Assembly (NCBI GenBank): GCA_002172485.2
Contig: NHFP02000002.1
Location: 1 to 59,765 of the forward strand
Origin: Crocinitomicaceae bacterium TMED114
Lineage (GTDB): Bacteria > Bacteroidota > Bacteroidia > Flavobacteriales_D > Sanyastnellaceae
DNA: 59,765 nucleotides
Direction of reading: 5' to 3'
A model generated the notes under the pieces. It was not told the DNA's origin and searched no databases. It was given only the letters and a program-made list of their open reading frames with translations. Made by a program: the position numbers and the translations under genes. Below are positions 24,590 to 32,963 of the stretch, one piece after another (the first letter of the stretch is position 1; every line of letters begins with the position of its first letter).

Positions 24590-25801
24590 TCAACCTTTGG
24601 AGCGGCGGGACACCCAGATTGTCAAGGCCAATCCCCCAAGGAAGGTGAGCGTCGAAATCAGCTCTGCTTGGGTGAACATCAGGCCCAGCCAGTTCATCTC
24701 GGCATTGACCCGAATCTTCTCGATGAAGAACCGTTCAACCCCATTGAACATCAAGTACACCCCAAACAGGAATCCTGGCGCGGCCCAGCGCTTGCGCATG
24801 CTCCAGAGGAAGGCGAAGATGACCGTGGCCATGAGCGTCTCGTAAAACGAGGTGGGGTAGACCCCCGGGTCGAGGTAGGTCCCGAAGCCTTCGAAAATCG
24901 GCCAAGGGTCGTTCTCGGTGATCAGCTTGCCCGTGTAGCCGGCGGGGCGCGGACCGTAGACGGCGTTGACGTTGTTGGGGAAGGAGTAGGACCACACCCA
25001 GTCCGGCGCCCATGAGAGCCAGTCCGGTTTGGGGTTGGGATTGGGAATGCCCCAATCGCCATCGCCGCTGATTTGACAGCCCATCCGTCCGATGCCATAG
25101 GCGAGGATCAGGCCGGGCGCCGTGGCGTCGGCCAAGTGCAAGAATGGAATGCGCACGCGTCGGGCATAGGCCGCGACAGCCAGGCCGCCGACAATGAGGC
25201 CACCATAGATGGTCAGCCCGCCGAGGAAGCTTTGCAACGATGGCTCGCGAAAGAAGGCCACCAGCTCGTCCGGGTACTCGAGCAGGTGAAAGAATTTGGC
25301 ACCCACCACACCGCCTATGGCCGCAACCATGGTGATGGTGCCCGTGCGTTCCCAAGGGTGCACAGCCACCGTCTTTTCCTCCGGCTTCTCCAACCGTTGC
25401 TTCAGGTCCTCCTTCCGCCGCAGTAATCCAAGGGCGACCGCACCGACCAAGCCCAACAACGGATAGCCCTCCCCGCTGAACAGATGCTGCTGGGGCGGGC
25501 CACTGCCTTGAAACAAATCAGAAGCATTGATCAGCAGCCACAGCACTTTCCAACCGAGCACAAACCCAAGAAGGGCGCTGGACGCCCAAGCCATCGGGCC
25601 CTGGGGCTTGCCAACCCAGACCTTGCTCTCCATGGCCTCGAGCCGGCCTTCCTGCTCCTTGCGCTGCAGTTCTCTCCGCAGCAGGGCAGAGGCCGCCACA
25701 AACGCCAAGGCCACCAGCAGCCCAAAAGAGTTGACGAGCTTCAGCGCCGAGATCTCGATGCCGAACAGGTCTTGAAACAGAAAATACAGATTGGGGTACA
25801 C
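24590..25801 (-). CDS. lgt: Prolipoprotein diacylglyceryl transferase (long form)
   Basis: An integral membrane enzyme that transfers diacylglycerol from phosphatidylglycerol to the lipobox cysteine of prolipoproteins. The catalytic core shows GGLTIYGGLIVGGLAVAAY and the Lgt signature AYGIGRMGCQISGDGDWG. The C-terminal helices include PTSFYETLMATVIFAFLW and LMFNGVERFFIE. About 110 extra residues lie between the first helix and the core, giving about 403 residues against 270-290 usually. The start is uncertain: the frame has no ATG here, GTG 25801 is used, yet family-like sequence (LTWP) extends about 9 codons upstream over the mtaB stop, so a rare start codon is possible. Several lipoprotein substrates are encoded in this window. 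Confidence 0.85.
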   Translation of the reverse strand: MYPNLYFLFQDLFGIEISALKLVNSFGLLVALAFVAASALLRRELQRKEQEGRLEAMESKVWVGKPQGPMAWASSALLGFVLGWKVLWLLINASDLFQGSGPPQQHLFSGEGYPLLGLVGAVALGLLRRKEDLKQRLEKPEEKTVAVHPWERTGTITMVAAIGGVVGAKFFHLLEYPDELVAFFREPSLQSFLGGLTIYGGLIVGGLAVAAYARRVRIPFLHLADATAPGLILAYGIGRMGCQISGDGDWGIPNPNPKPDWLSWAPDWVWSYSFPNNVNAVYGPRPAGYTGKLITENDPWPIFEGFGTYLDPGVYPTSFYETLMATVIFAFLWSMRKRWAAPGFLFGVYLMFNGVERFFIEKIRVNAEMNWLGLMFTQAELISTLTFLGGLALTIWVSRRSKG

Positions 25802-25824
25802 GGGGTCGTGAATCTGAGGCCAAG

Positions 25825-27156
25825 TTAATCCGAGGCCAACGCTCCCTGAACCCGACCACCCTGGAATCCTCCCAGCTCCACATTCACGACCGTACCCGGC
25901 GCCAGTTTGGCCGTGTCCGCCACCGCCACCCGGACATATTCCGGGGTGTATCCCGAGCGGCATCCGGCATCGTCCACGTCGCCCTCCAACAAGACCGGGC
26001 GCGTGCGGCCTTCAAACCGGGCCGCGTGGGCCCATTGCTTCTTCAAGCTGACTTGCGTCAAGACCTTGTTGCGGGCCTTCCGCTCGGGAACCAGCACCAC
26101 ATCTTCGATGCGGAGGGCGGTCGTCTTGGGTCGCTCGCTGTAAGTGAACACATGCAGGTAAGAAGCCGGCATCTCCAACAGGAAGTCCCGCGTCTGGGCG
26201 AACTCCACCTCGGTTTCACCGGGAAACCCGACGATGACGTCGATGCCGATGCCCGCCTCCGGCATGCGGTCTACAATGTGGGCCAATCGGTCCCTGTACA
26301 AGTCGGTCCTGTAGCGACGGCGCATCGCACTCAATACCGCATCGCTGCCACTCTGGAGCGGGATGTGGAAATGGGGCTGGAACTTCTGCGAATCGGCCAC
26401 GAAGTCAATCAGGGGGGGGTCGAGCAGGTTGGGCTCAATGGAGCTGATGCGGAACCGCTCGATCGAAGCCAAGCCTTCGTCCTCGTCGAGCGCGCGACAC
26501 AGATCGAGCAGACTCTGGTCCTGGGCCTTGCCGAAATCACCGATGTTGACCCCCGTCAATACAATTTCCCGCGCACCGGATTCCGCGGCTTTGCGTGCCT
26601 CCGCGAGCGTGGTGGCGATGTCCGCACTGCGCGACCGGCCGCGGGCCAGTGGAATGGTACAGAAAGCGCAGAAGTAATCGCATCCATCCTGCACCTTCAA
26701 AAAGCTGCGGGTCCGGTCTCCGCTGCTGACAGCAGGGTGGAAGGCCCGAACGTCCCGGATTTCCCCGCGTTCGATAACTGCACGATCATCGCCGGACGCC
26801 TTTCGCGCTTGCTGCGCCTCCAAATGGCCGGCCAAATTGAATTTTTCCTGTGCACCCAGCACGAGGTCAACGCCGTCGATGCCGGAAATCTCCTTGGGCT
26901 TCAATTGCGCGTAGCACCCAATGACGGCCACGAACGAATCGGGGTTGGCCGCTTTGGCACGCCGGACGATGTTGCGGCATTTGGCATCGGCGTGGTCGGT
27001 CACGCTGCAGGTGTTGACCACCACCACGTCGGGCCGGTCCTCCATGGCCACCTTGGCATAGCCCGCCTCTACCAAACCGCGCATGAGCGCACTTGATTCG
27101 GAGAAATTGAGCTTGCAGCCCAAGGTTTCAAACGCCACTCGGCCGTGGTTTGCCAT
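25825..27156 (-). CDS. mtaB: tRNA (N6-threonylcarbamoyladenosine-2-)methylthiotransferase MtaB
   Basis: A 443-residue radical-SAM enzyme that converts t6A37 to ms2t6A in ANN-decoding tRNAs. The N-terminal UPF0004 domain has cluster cysteines in LGCKLNFSES (Cys14), NTCSVTDHAD (Cys50) and GCYAQ (Cys81). The radical-SAM cluster is CDYFCAFC, and a C-terminal TRAM-like domain ends the protein. The KLN and NTCSVT variants, with the length, favour MtaB over MiaB and RimO. A near-consensus -7 element TAATTTCG is on this strand at 27168-27161, just before ATG 27156. It heads the mtaB-lgt-IMPase run. Confidence 0.93.
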   Translation of the reverse strand: MANHGRVAFETLGCKLNFSESSALMRGLVEAGYAKVAMEDRPDVVVVNTCSVTDHADAKCRNIVRRAKAANPDSFVAVIGCYAQLKPKEISGIDGVDLVLGAQEKFNLAGHLEAQQARKASGDDRAVIERGEIRDVRAFHPAVSSGDRTRSFLKVQDGCDYFCAFCTIPLARGRSRSADIATTLAEARKAAESGAREIVLTGVNIGDFGKAQDQSLLDLCRALDEDEGLASIERFRISSIEPNLLDPPLIDFVADSQKFQPHFHIPLQSGSDAVLSAMRRRYRTDLYRDRLAHIVDRMPEAGIGIDVIVGFPGETEVEFAQTRDFLLEMPASYLHVFTYSERPKTTALRIEDVVLVPERKARNKVLTQVSLKKQWAHAARFEGRTRPVLLEGDVDDAGCRSGYTPEYVRVAVADTAKLAPGTVVNVELGGFQGGRVQGALASD

Positions 27157-27262
27157 GGCGCGAAATTAATCGGGCAACCTTCAGCCCCGTTCAGTGGTTA
27201 TACCCCTTTACAGACCACAGCGCGTGCAAGTGCGTACCTTGTCCAACTTCAAGTCCAAAAGG

Positions 27263-30109
27263 ATGAACCAAACCCACCTTTCCGCGTTTGTTGCGCTGAT
27301 TCTGTTCAGCACCACCGCATTGTCCCAGTCCTTCACCTTGTCCACCGAGCTCATGGGGGACGCCTACAACAGTGGCGGTCCAATCGGCTTCATCGATGTA
27401 GACAACGACGGACTCGATGACCTCGTCATCTTCGACCAGGGTGATGACGTCCACATCCTGTACCAGACGGCATCGGGATTCAATGGCGTCCACTATGGAC
27501 AGGTGAGCACTGCCAACCAATGGGGCGCGTGCATCGGCGACATGAACAACGACGGCTTCAAGGACATCTATGCCGGAGGCAGTTATGACGGCGTGCACTT
27601 CATGACCATCGGTCCCGGGGGCACCTTCGACATGAGCGACCTAGACAACGGCTCCATGTTCATGCAAGCCTGCAACATGGCCGACCTCGACAACGATGGT
27701 GTGCTCGATGCATTCGGTTGTCACGACGACGCATTGAGCCGCATGTGGAAGGGCTCCGAGACCGGCGATCCCGTCAACGACCAGAGCCTCATTCCGTTGA
27801 TGGACTACGACTACAGCGACTACCCCAATACCGACCACAGTGGCAACTACGGCACGGTGTTCAGCGACTTTGACAGCGACGGCGACGTGGACCTGTACAT
27901 CGCCAAGTGCCGCCAGTTCGTCAGCGATCCCCAGGATCCCCGCCGCGTCAACCAGTTGTGGGTCAACGATGGCCAAGGAGGGTGGACCGAAGAGGCCGCT
28001 GACCGCGGACTCGTTTTCTTCGAGCAGAGCTGGACGGCCGACTTTGGCGACATCGACAACGACGGTGACATGGACCTTGCCGTGACCAACCACAGTACGA
28101 CCCTGTTCCTGCTCGAAAACGACGGAACCGGCCATTACACGGACATCACCGCTGGCAGCGGCATGGAAGTCAGCGGCTTCTTCCTCCAGAGCAAGTTCGA
28201 AGACTTTGACAACGACGGTTTCCTCGACTTCATCACTTCCGGAGACAACAGCTCCAACTACTACTTCAAAGGCAACGGAGACGGCACCTTTGAGCAACTC
28301 GATTGGCCGTTCAGCTACGGCGACGCCATGTTGAGCTTCGCCACTGGCGATGTGGGACGCGATGGTCAGATGGACCTTGTCGCCAGCCACGGAGGCGTCT
28401 ACGTGAGCCCGGACAACAACAACCCCGACCAGCTGTACATCAACGATGGCAGCGAGAACCACTGGGTATGCTTCGACCTCCAAGGCATTGAATCCAACGC
28501 CGATGCCGTTGGTGCCCAAGTCGCCATTTACGGCCCGTGGGGCGTTCAGTTGCGCGATGTGCGTGCCGGCGAGAGCTACGGCATCACCTGCACCACCCAC
28601 CCGCACTTCGGCCTCGGCATGGCCGACCACATTGACAGTGCCGTCGTCCATTTCCCGAGCGGATTCACCACCACGCTGGTCGACCCGGCCATCGACACCT
28701 ACCACAACGTGATCGAAGCCCCTTGCCAGATTGGCGCCTTCGACGTGACCCTCACCGGGACCAACGTCATTTGCCCGGGCGAAACCGTGACCCTCGACGC
28801 TCCGATGGGCTACGCGAGCTACGAGTGGAGCAATGGCGACATGGCCCTCGGCATCACCGTCGGCGAGACCGGCAACTACACGGTGCTCATCTACGACCAG
28901 GACGGCTGCGCGGGCATCTCCAACCCCGTCTCCATCGAGGTGTACCAACCCGAAGTGCCCACCATCACCGTCGACGGCGAAGTCAAGCTCTGCGAGGGAG
29001 AATCCGTGACGCTGATCTGCAGCGCCGCGCCGGCCTACACTTGGAGCACAGGGGCCACGGATCAAGCAATCCTCGTCAGCGAGCCTGGCACCTACGAGGT
29101 CGCTGTGGATGGCGAATGTGCTGAACCAACCGCTTCCGAGGCGGTGACGGTGGAAGTGTACGACGTGCCCGGCACGCCGGCTGTCGCCGACGAAACCCTC
29201 GAAACGGTCGCGAGCACGACACTCGACTTCGGTGGAAACGAACTCCACTGGTACGACAGCGAAACTGCCGAAACCCCGGTTTTTGTGGGCAACAGCTTCA
29301 CCACGCCGGTCCTGAACGAAACCACCACCTTCTGGGTGGAGGACGTCCTGAGCCACGGCTTGGAAACGGCCATGGGAGGATCCACTGCGCAGAGCGAGGG
29401 CCAGTACCACAACAACAGCAACTACTGGTTGCGCTTTGATGCCTACGAGGACATCGTGATTGAAAGCGTGAAGGTCTTCGCCAACGGAGAAGAGGAGCGC
29501 ACCATTGCCGCGATCGATGCTGCGGGCAACGTACTGGACCAGGTGACCGTCTCCATTCCCGATGGAGAGAGCATTGTCGAGCTCGGCCTCGAAGTGCCCG
29601 CTGGAGTGGGCCACGGCTTGCGCAGCTTGGACAACAACCCACAGTTGTGGCGCGACGGTCAAGGCAGCGACCTGGATTACCCCTACAACTTGGGTGATCT
29701 CGCCACCATCACGTCGAGCAGCGTCTCCAACCCGAACAACGCCACCAATTACTACTACTTCTTCTACGATTGGACCGTCAGCACGCAGGGTGTCGCTTGT
29801 ACTTCTGACCGCGTACCCGTGACGGTGACCATCACCATGTCCGGCATCGCAGACTTGACCGTCCTCGAAGGCGGCCTCTCCGTCTTCCCGAACCCGAGCG
29901 AAGGCCAAGTTCAACTCAGCTGGGAAGTCACTTCCGGCACGGTGCGTTGCGAAGTCGTGGACATGGCTGGCCGCATCTTGTTCCGTGAGGACGCCACTGG
30001 ACCGAGCCAACTGGGCACCCTCGACCTCAGCCACCTCCCACGAGGTGTCCACGTCCTGAAGCTCACCCAAGGCGAGCGCACCGCCACTGCGCGCATCGTC
30101 CTCAAGTGA
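27263..30109 (+). CDS. VCBS/FG-GAP and ASPIC/UnbV secreted protein with type A T9SS sorting domain
   Basis: A 948-residue secreted protein. Residues 1-22 are a signal peptide (MNQTHLSAFVALILFSTTALS...). About 25-400 is a series of FG-GAP/VCBS repeats with Ca-binding DxDxDG loops (DVDNDGLDDL, DLDNDGVLDA, DFDSDGDVDL, DIDNDGDMDL, DFDNDGFLDF). ASPIC/UnbV features follow (GAQVAIYGPWG, HFGLGMAD, HFPSG). The middle has Ig-like segments with YEWSNGD and YTWSTGATDQ. The last 80 residues are a type A T9SS sorting domain starting LSVFPNPSEGQVQLSW. It should be displayed outside the cell; ligand or enzymatic role is unknown. It is followed by a strong terminator and then the multiheme cytochrome gene. 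Confidence 0.92.
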   Translation: MNQTHLSAFVALILFSTTALSQSFTLSTELMGDAYNSGGPIGFIDVDNDGLDDLVIFDQGDDVHILYQTASGFNGVHYGQVSTANQWGACIGDMNNDGFKDIYAGGSYDGVHFMTIGPGGTFDMSDLDNGSMFMQACNMADLDNDGVLDAFGCHDDALSRMWKGSETGDPVNDQSLIPLMDYDYSDYPNTDHSGNYGTVFSDFDSDGDVDLYIAKCRQFVSDPQDPRRVNQLWVNDGQGGWTEEAADRGLVFFEQSWTADFGDIDNDGDMDLAVTNHSTTLFLLENDGTGHYTDITAGSGMEVSGFFLQSKFEDFDNDGFLDFITSGDNSSNYYFKGNGDGTFEQLDWPFSYGDAMLSFATGDVGRDGQMDLVASHGGVYVSPDNNNPDQLYINDGSENHWVCFDLQGIESNADAVGAQVAIYGPWGVQLRDVRAGESYGITCTTHPHFGLGMADHIDSAVVHFPSGFTTTLVDPAIDTYHNVIEAPCQIGAFDVTLTGTNVICPGETVTLDAPMGYASYEWSNGDMALGITVGETGNYTVLIYDQDGCAGISNPVSIEVYQPEVPTITVDGEVKLCEGESVTLICSAAPAYTWSTGATDQAILVSEPGTYEVAVDGECAEPTASEAVTVEVYDVPGTPAVADETLETVASTTLDFGGNELHWYDSETAETPVFVGNSFTTPVLNETTTFWVEDVLSHGLETAMGGSTAQSEGQYHNNSNYWLRFDAYEDIVIESVKVFANGEEERTIAAIDAAGNVLDQVTVSIPDGESIVELGLEVPAGVGHGLRSLDNNPQLWRDGQGSDLDYPYNLGDLATITSSSVSNPNNATNYYYFFYDWTVSTQGVACTSDRVPVTVTITMSGIADLTVLEGGLSVFPNPSEGQVQLSWEVTSGTVRCEVVDMAGRILFREDATGPSQLGTLDLSHLPRGVHVLKLTQGERTATARIVLK

Positions 30110-30131
30110 TCCAACCCCAATGAATTCAAGG

Positions 30132-30170
30132 ACCCCGCCCGGAAACGGCGCGGGGTTCTGCTTTTCTTTG
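30132..30170 (+). terminator. Rho-independent terminator after the VCBS/ASPIC gene
   Basis: A G+C-rich hairpin with arms starting ACCCCGCCCG and ending CGGCGCGGGGT closes on a GAAA loop with one bulged C. It is followed by a T-rich run (cttttcttt). It starts 22 nt after the stop of the VCBS gene and ends just before the cytochrome ATG, so the two T9SS cargo genes are probably separate transcripts or the read-through is attenuated. Confidence 0.75.
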
Positions 30171-30174
30171 CCTC

Positions 30175-32163
30175 ATGAGATTGTCCACTGGTGTCCTGCT
30201 CGCTTGTCTCGGCCTCGCCGGGACCAGTGCCGTATTGAGCATGGGGCAGGGTGTGGGCGAACGCACTCAATTCCACCACCAAGGGCTGGAAGGCGCGTTG
30301 TACCGAGATGTGCTCGGTGGCTTGCCCGACACCGTCAACTCGCTGTTTTGGGGCTCAGGCAAATGCGTGGGCTGCCACGGTGAGGACCCCAATGAATTGG
30401 CCTCCATCGCAGGCCAAACCTTCCCCATGGAGCCCATGCCCAACGGCTGGGACGTCAACGTCACAGATGACTGGCGCAGTTCCATCATGGCCAACAGCAC
30501 CAAAGACCCGTTCTGGAGGGCCAAAGTGCGCCATGAAGTCATCACCAACCCCGGCCATGCCACGGGTCTGGAAGACAAATGCACCAGCTGCCACGCCCCA
30601 GTCGGCCACTTCGCGGCACACCACGACGGTGCAGCGTACTATTCCCTGCTGGAAGCCTTGACCGACAGCCTCGCGCTGGATGGCGTCAGTTGTGGGGTCT
30701 GCCACCAACAGGATGCGGAAGGCATTGGCACCCGCTTCAGTGGGGACATGACGTTTGTGGAGGACACCATTTACGGACAATATGGTGGCGGCAAGGACGA
30801 GTACCCCATCCAATGGCAGCCGATGCAGAGCTTCGTTGGATTCATGCCAGTCTATGGGGAACACATGGGGCGGTCTGAGAGCTGCGCAGCCTGCCACAGC
30901 CTCATCACATCCAGCGTCACGTTGGAGGGAGAATACACCGGCGAAACCGTCATCGAACAAGCCACTTACCACGAGTGGGTCAATTCCGTCTTCGAATCCG
31001 GCCCGGAGCAACAAGAATGTCAAGGCTGTCACATGCCGTCCATCGACGAGCCGGTGACCATCGCCAGCGGCTATGCTTGGCTGCAGCCCCGTTCTCCGTA
31101 CTCGCTGCACTATTTCGTAGGATCGAACACGCACATGCTCCGCATGCTGCGCAACAACATCGATTCGCTCGAACTCGCCGCCACGGAAGCCCAGTTCGAC
31201 AGTACGATTGACCGCACCCTGACCATGCTCCAAGAGCAGACTTTGGACTTAGAGGCCGCGCTCATCCTCGACGATGGACTGCCCCGGGTGGACGTCTTGC
31301 TGACCAACAAAGTGGGACACAAGTTCCCTTCCGGGTATCCTGCCCGCCGGGCATGGATCGAGGTGCAGATCACGGGAGACGACGGCAATGTGCTCTACCA
31401 CAACGGCGCATGGGACGCGGAGACCGGGCACATCCTGGGACAAGAAGACGTGGCATGGGAGCCGCACCACGATGTGGTGGAGAACAGCGATCAGGTCGTC
31501 ATCTACGAATTGGTTCTCGGCGACGTGAACGGCGACCCCACCACAGTCCTCGAGAGGGCGCATGAGCACCTCAAAGACAACCGCATGGTGCCCCGCGGAT
31601 TCAGCTCGGACCACGTCGTGTATGACACCACCGCTGTTGTCGGAAACGCACTGACGGATCCCAACTTCAACCTGGATTCAGAAGGGCTCGAAGGATCGGG
31701 AACGGACCAGGTCACCTATTTGCTCCCCGAAGGATGGGAGGAAAACGCCACCCTCAACGTGGAATGCACCGTGTGGTACCAGAGTCTGCCACCGAAATGG
31801 GTGGCGCCCACCCTGGAGATCGAGGGCGACAGCCTAATCGATGGCTTCCGCCAGCTTTACGCTGAATTTGCTCCGACTCCAGAGCGCATTGCCACGGTCA
31901 ACTTCTCCGAATCCACCATGGGCCTGGACGATAGGCACACCGCCTCCTTGACGGCATTCCCCAATCCAAGCCAGGATGGCGCGGTTCAAGTGGTTTCACC
32001 GGACCAGCTGCCCATCGGAGCCTTCCAACTCCTCGATGCTGCCGGACGTCTCGTGGACGAAGGCCATTGTCATTCTTCCACATTGCGCCTTGCGCTGCCG
32101 ACATCCGGGCGCTACATCCTTCGCACGGAGCAGGGTTCATCGATGACCCTCATCCGGGACTGA
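30175..32163 (+). CDS. Five-heme c-type cytochrome with type A T9SS sorting domain
   Basis: A 662-residue exported multiheme cytochrome. An N-terminal signal peptide (about 1-23) is followed by five CxxCH heme sites starting at C64 (CVGCH), C136 (CTSCH), C173 (CGVCH), C237 (CAACH) and C282 (CQGCH). After the heme region comes a beta-rich domain with NKVGHKFPSGYPARRAW (about 380-396), a block also seen in other multiheme cytochromes. The last 80 residues form a type A T9SS sorting domain (LTAFPNPSQDGAVQVVS onward). Heme attachment takes place in the periplasm, so export by T9SS of a folded holo-cytochrome is implied; extracellular electron transfer or redox chemistry is an inference. It directly follows the terminator of the VCBS gene. 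Confidence 0.9.
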   Translation: MRLSTGVLLACLGLAGTSAVLSMGQGVGERTQFHHQGLEGALYRDVLGGLPDTVNSLFWGSGKCVGCHGEDPNELASIAGQTFPMEPMPNGWDVNVTDDWRSSIMANSTKDPFWRAKVRHEVITNPGHATGLEDKCTSCHAPVGHFAAHHDGAAYYSLLEALTDSLALDGVSCGVCHQQDAEGIGTRFSGDMTFVEDTIYGQYGGGKDEYPIQWQPMQSFVGFMPVYGEHMGRSESCAACHSLITSSVTLEGEYTGETVIEQATYHEWVNSVFESGPEQQECQGCHMPSIDEPVTIASGYAWLQPRSPYSLHYFVGSNTHMLRMLRNNIDSLELAATEAQFDSTIDRTLTMLQEQTLDLEAALILDDGLPRVDVLLTNKVGHKFPSGYPARRAWIEVQITGDDGNVLYHNGAWDAETGHILGQEDVAWEPHHDVVENSDQVVIYELVLGDVNGDPTTVLERAHEHLKDNRMVPRGFSSDHVVYDTTAVVGNALTDPNFNLDSEGLEGSGTDQVTYLLPEGWEENATLNVECTVWYQSLPPKWVAPTLEIEGDSLIDGFRQLYAEFAPTPERIATVNFSESTMGLDDRHTASLTAFPNPSQDGAVQVVSPDQLPIGAFQLLDAAGRLVDEGHCHSSTLRLALPTSGRYILRTEQGSSMTLIRD

Positions 32164-32166
32164 ACT

Positions 32167-32934
32167 TCAGCCATTCCATTCGAGGACCACAGGGCAGTGG
32201 TCGCTCCCGTGCACATCGTTGAGGATGTCCGATGCACCGCACAGCGGCAAAGCGCCTTGGGAAGCGAGGAAGTAATCCAGGCGCCAGCCCACGTTCTTTT
32301 CCCGGGCTCCGCCTCGATAAGACCACCAAGAATACTTGACGGTGTCCGGATTCTGCTGTCGCCACACATCCGTGAAACCAGCATTCAACAGGGCCGTCAT
32401 ACCGTCGATTTCCTGCTGGGTGTAGCCGGGCGTCTTGTTGTAGTTGGCCGTCGGACGGGCCAAGTCCAGCGGCTGATGGGCCACATTCAAATCGCCACAG
32501 CACACCACCGGCTTCTGGGCAGCCAACCCGACGAGAAAATCTCGGAAGGCCACGTCCCACTCCTGGCGGAACGGCAGGCGTTTCAGGCCGGATGAACTGT
32601 TGGGCGTGTACACCGTCACAAAGAAGAACCCATCGAATTCGGCCGTGGTGACCCGGCCTTCATCATCCATTCCGTCCACGCCAATCCCGTGCGTCACGGA
32701 CATCGGCTTGGTGCGGGAGAGGATGGCCGTCCCGCTATAGCCTTTTTTGACCGCTGAGGAACTGTACACATGCCAGCCTCCAGACAAACCGAACAAGGCT
32801 TCGCGAACTTGATCGTCTTGCGCCTTGGTCTCCTGGAGTCCGAGCACGTCCAGTCCGCTTCCCGCCAACCAGGATTCGAATTCCTTTTTCATCACGGCGC
32901 GCACACCGTTGACATTCCAACTGCCGAGTTTCAT
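32167..32934 (-). CDS. xth: Exodeoxyribonuclease III / AP endonuclease
   Basis: A 255-residue Mg-dependent AP endonuclease and 3'-repair exonuclease of the ExoIII family. Motifs are the N-terminal MKLGSWNVNGVRA, the catalytic glutamate E35 in LGLQETKAQD, CCGDLNVAH in the middle, and the terminal GSDHCPVVLEW holding the catalytic Asp-His. ATG 32934 gives the normal N-terminus; the frame extends to 32991 inside the preceding gene. It is the last gene of the NfeD-SPFH-ALDH-arginyltransferase-xth run and converges on the cytochrome gene with a 3-nt gap. With nth it supplies two base-excision-repair steps in this window. Confidence 0.95.
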   Translation of the reverse strand: MKLGSWNVNGVRAVMKKEFESWLAGSGLDVLGLQETKAQDDQVREALFGLSGGWHVYSSSAVKKGYSGTAILSRTKPMSVTHGIGVDGMDDEGRVTTAEFDGFFFVTVYTPNSSSGLKRLPFRQEWDVAFRDFLVGLAAQKPVVCCGDLNVAHQPLDLARPTANYNKTPGYTQQEIDGMTALLNAGFTDVWRQQNPDTVKYSWWSYRGGAREKNVGWRLDYFLASQGALPLCGASDILNDVHGSDHCPVVLEWNG

Positions 32935-32963
32935 GCCTGCAAGCTCGGCCAGACGGACAAAAC

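Noticed and set aside
27641-30070. Very long open frame (about 809 codons) antisense to the VCBS/ASPIC gene
   Set aside because: Its product is a Val/Ala/His/Gly-rich translation with no domain, signal peptide or conserved motif, while the opposite strand encodes a coherent secreted protein. GC-rich codon structure creates such shadows.
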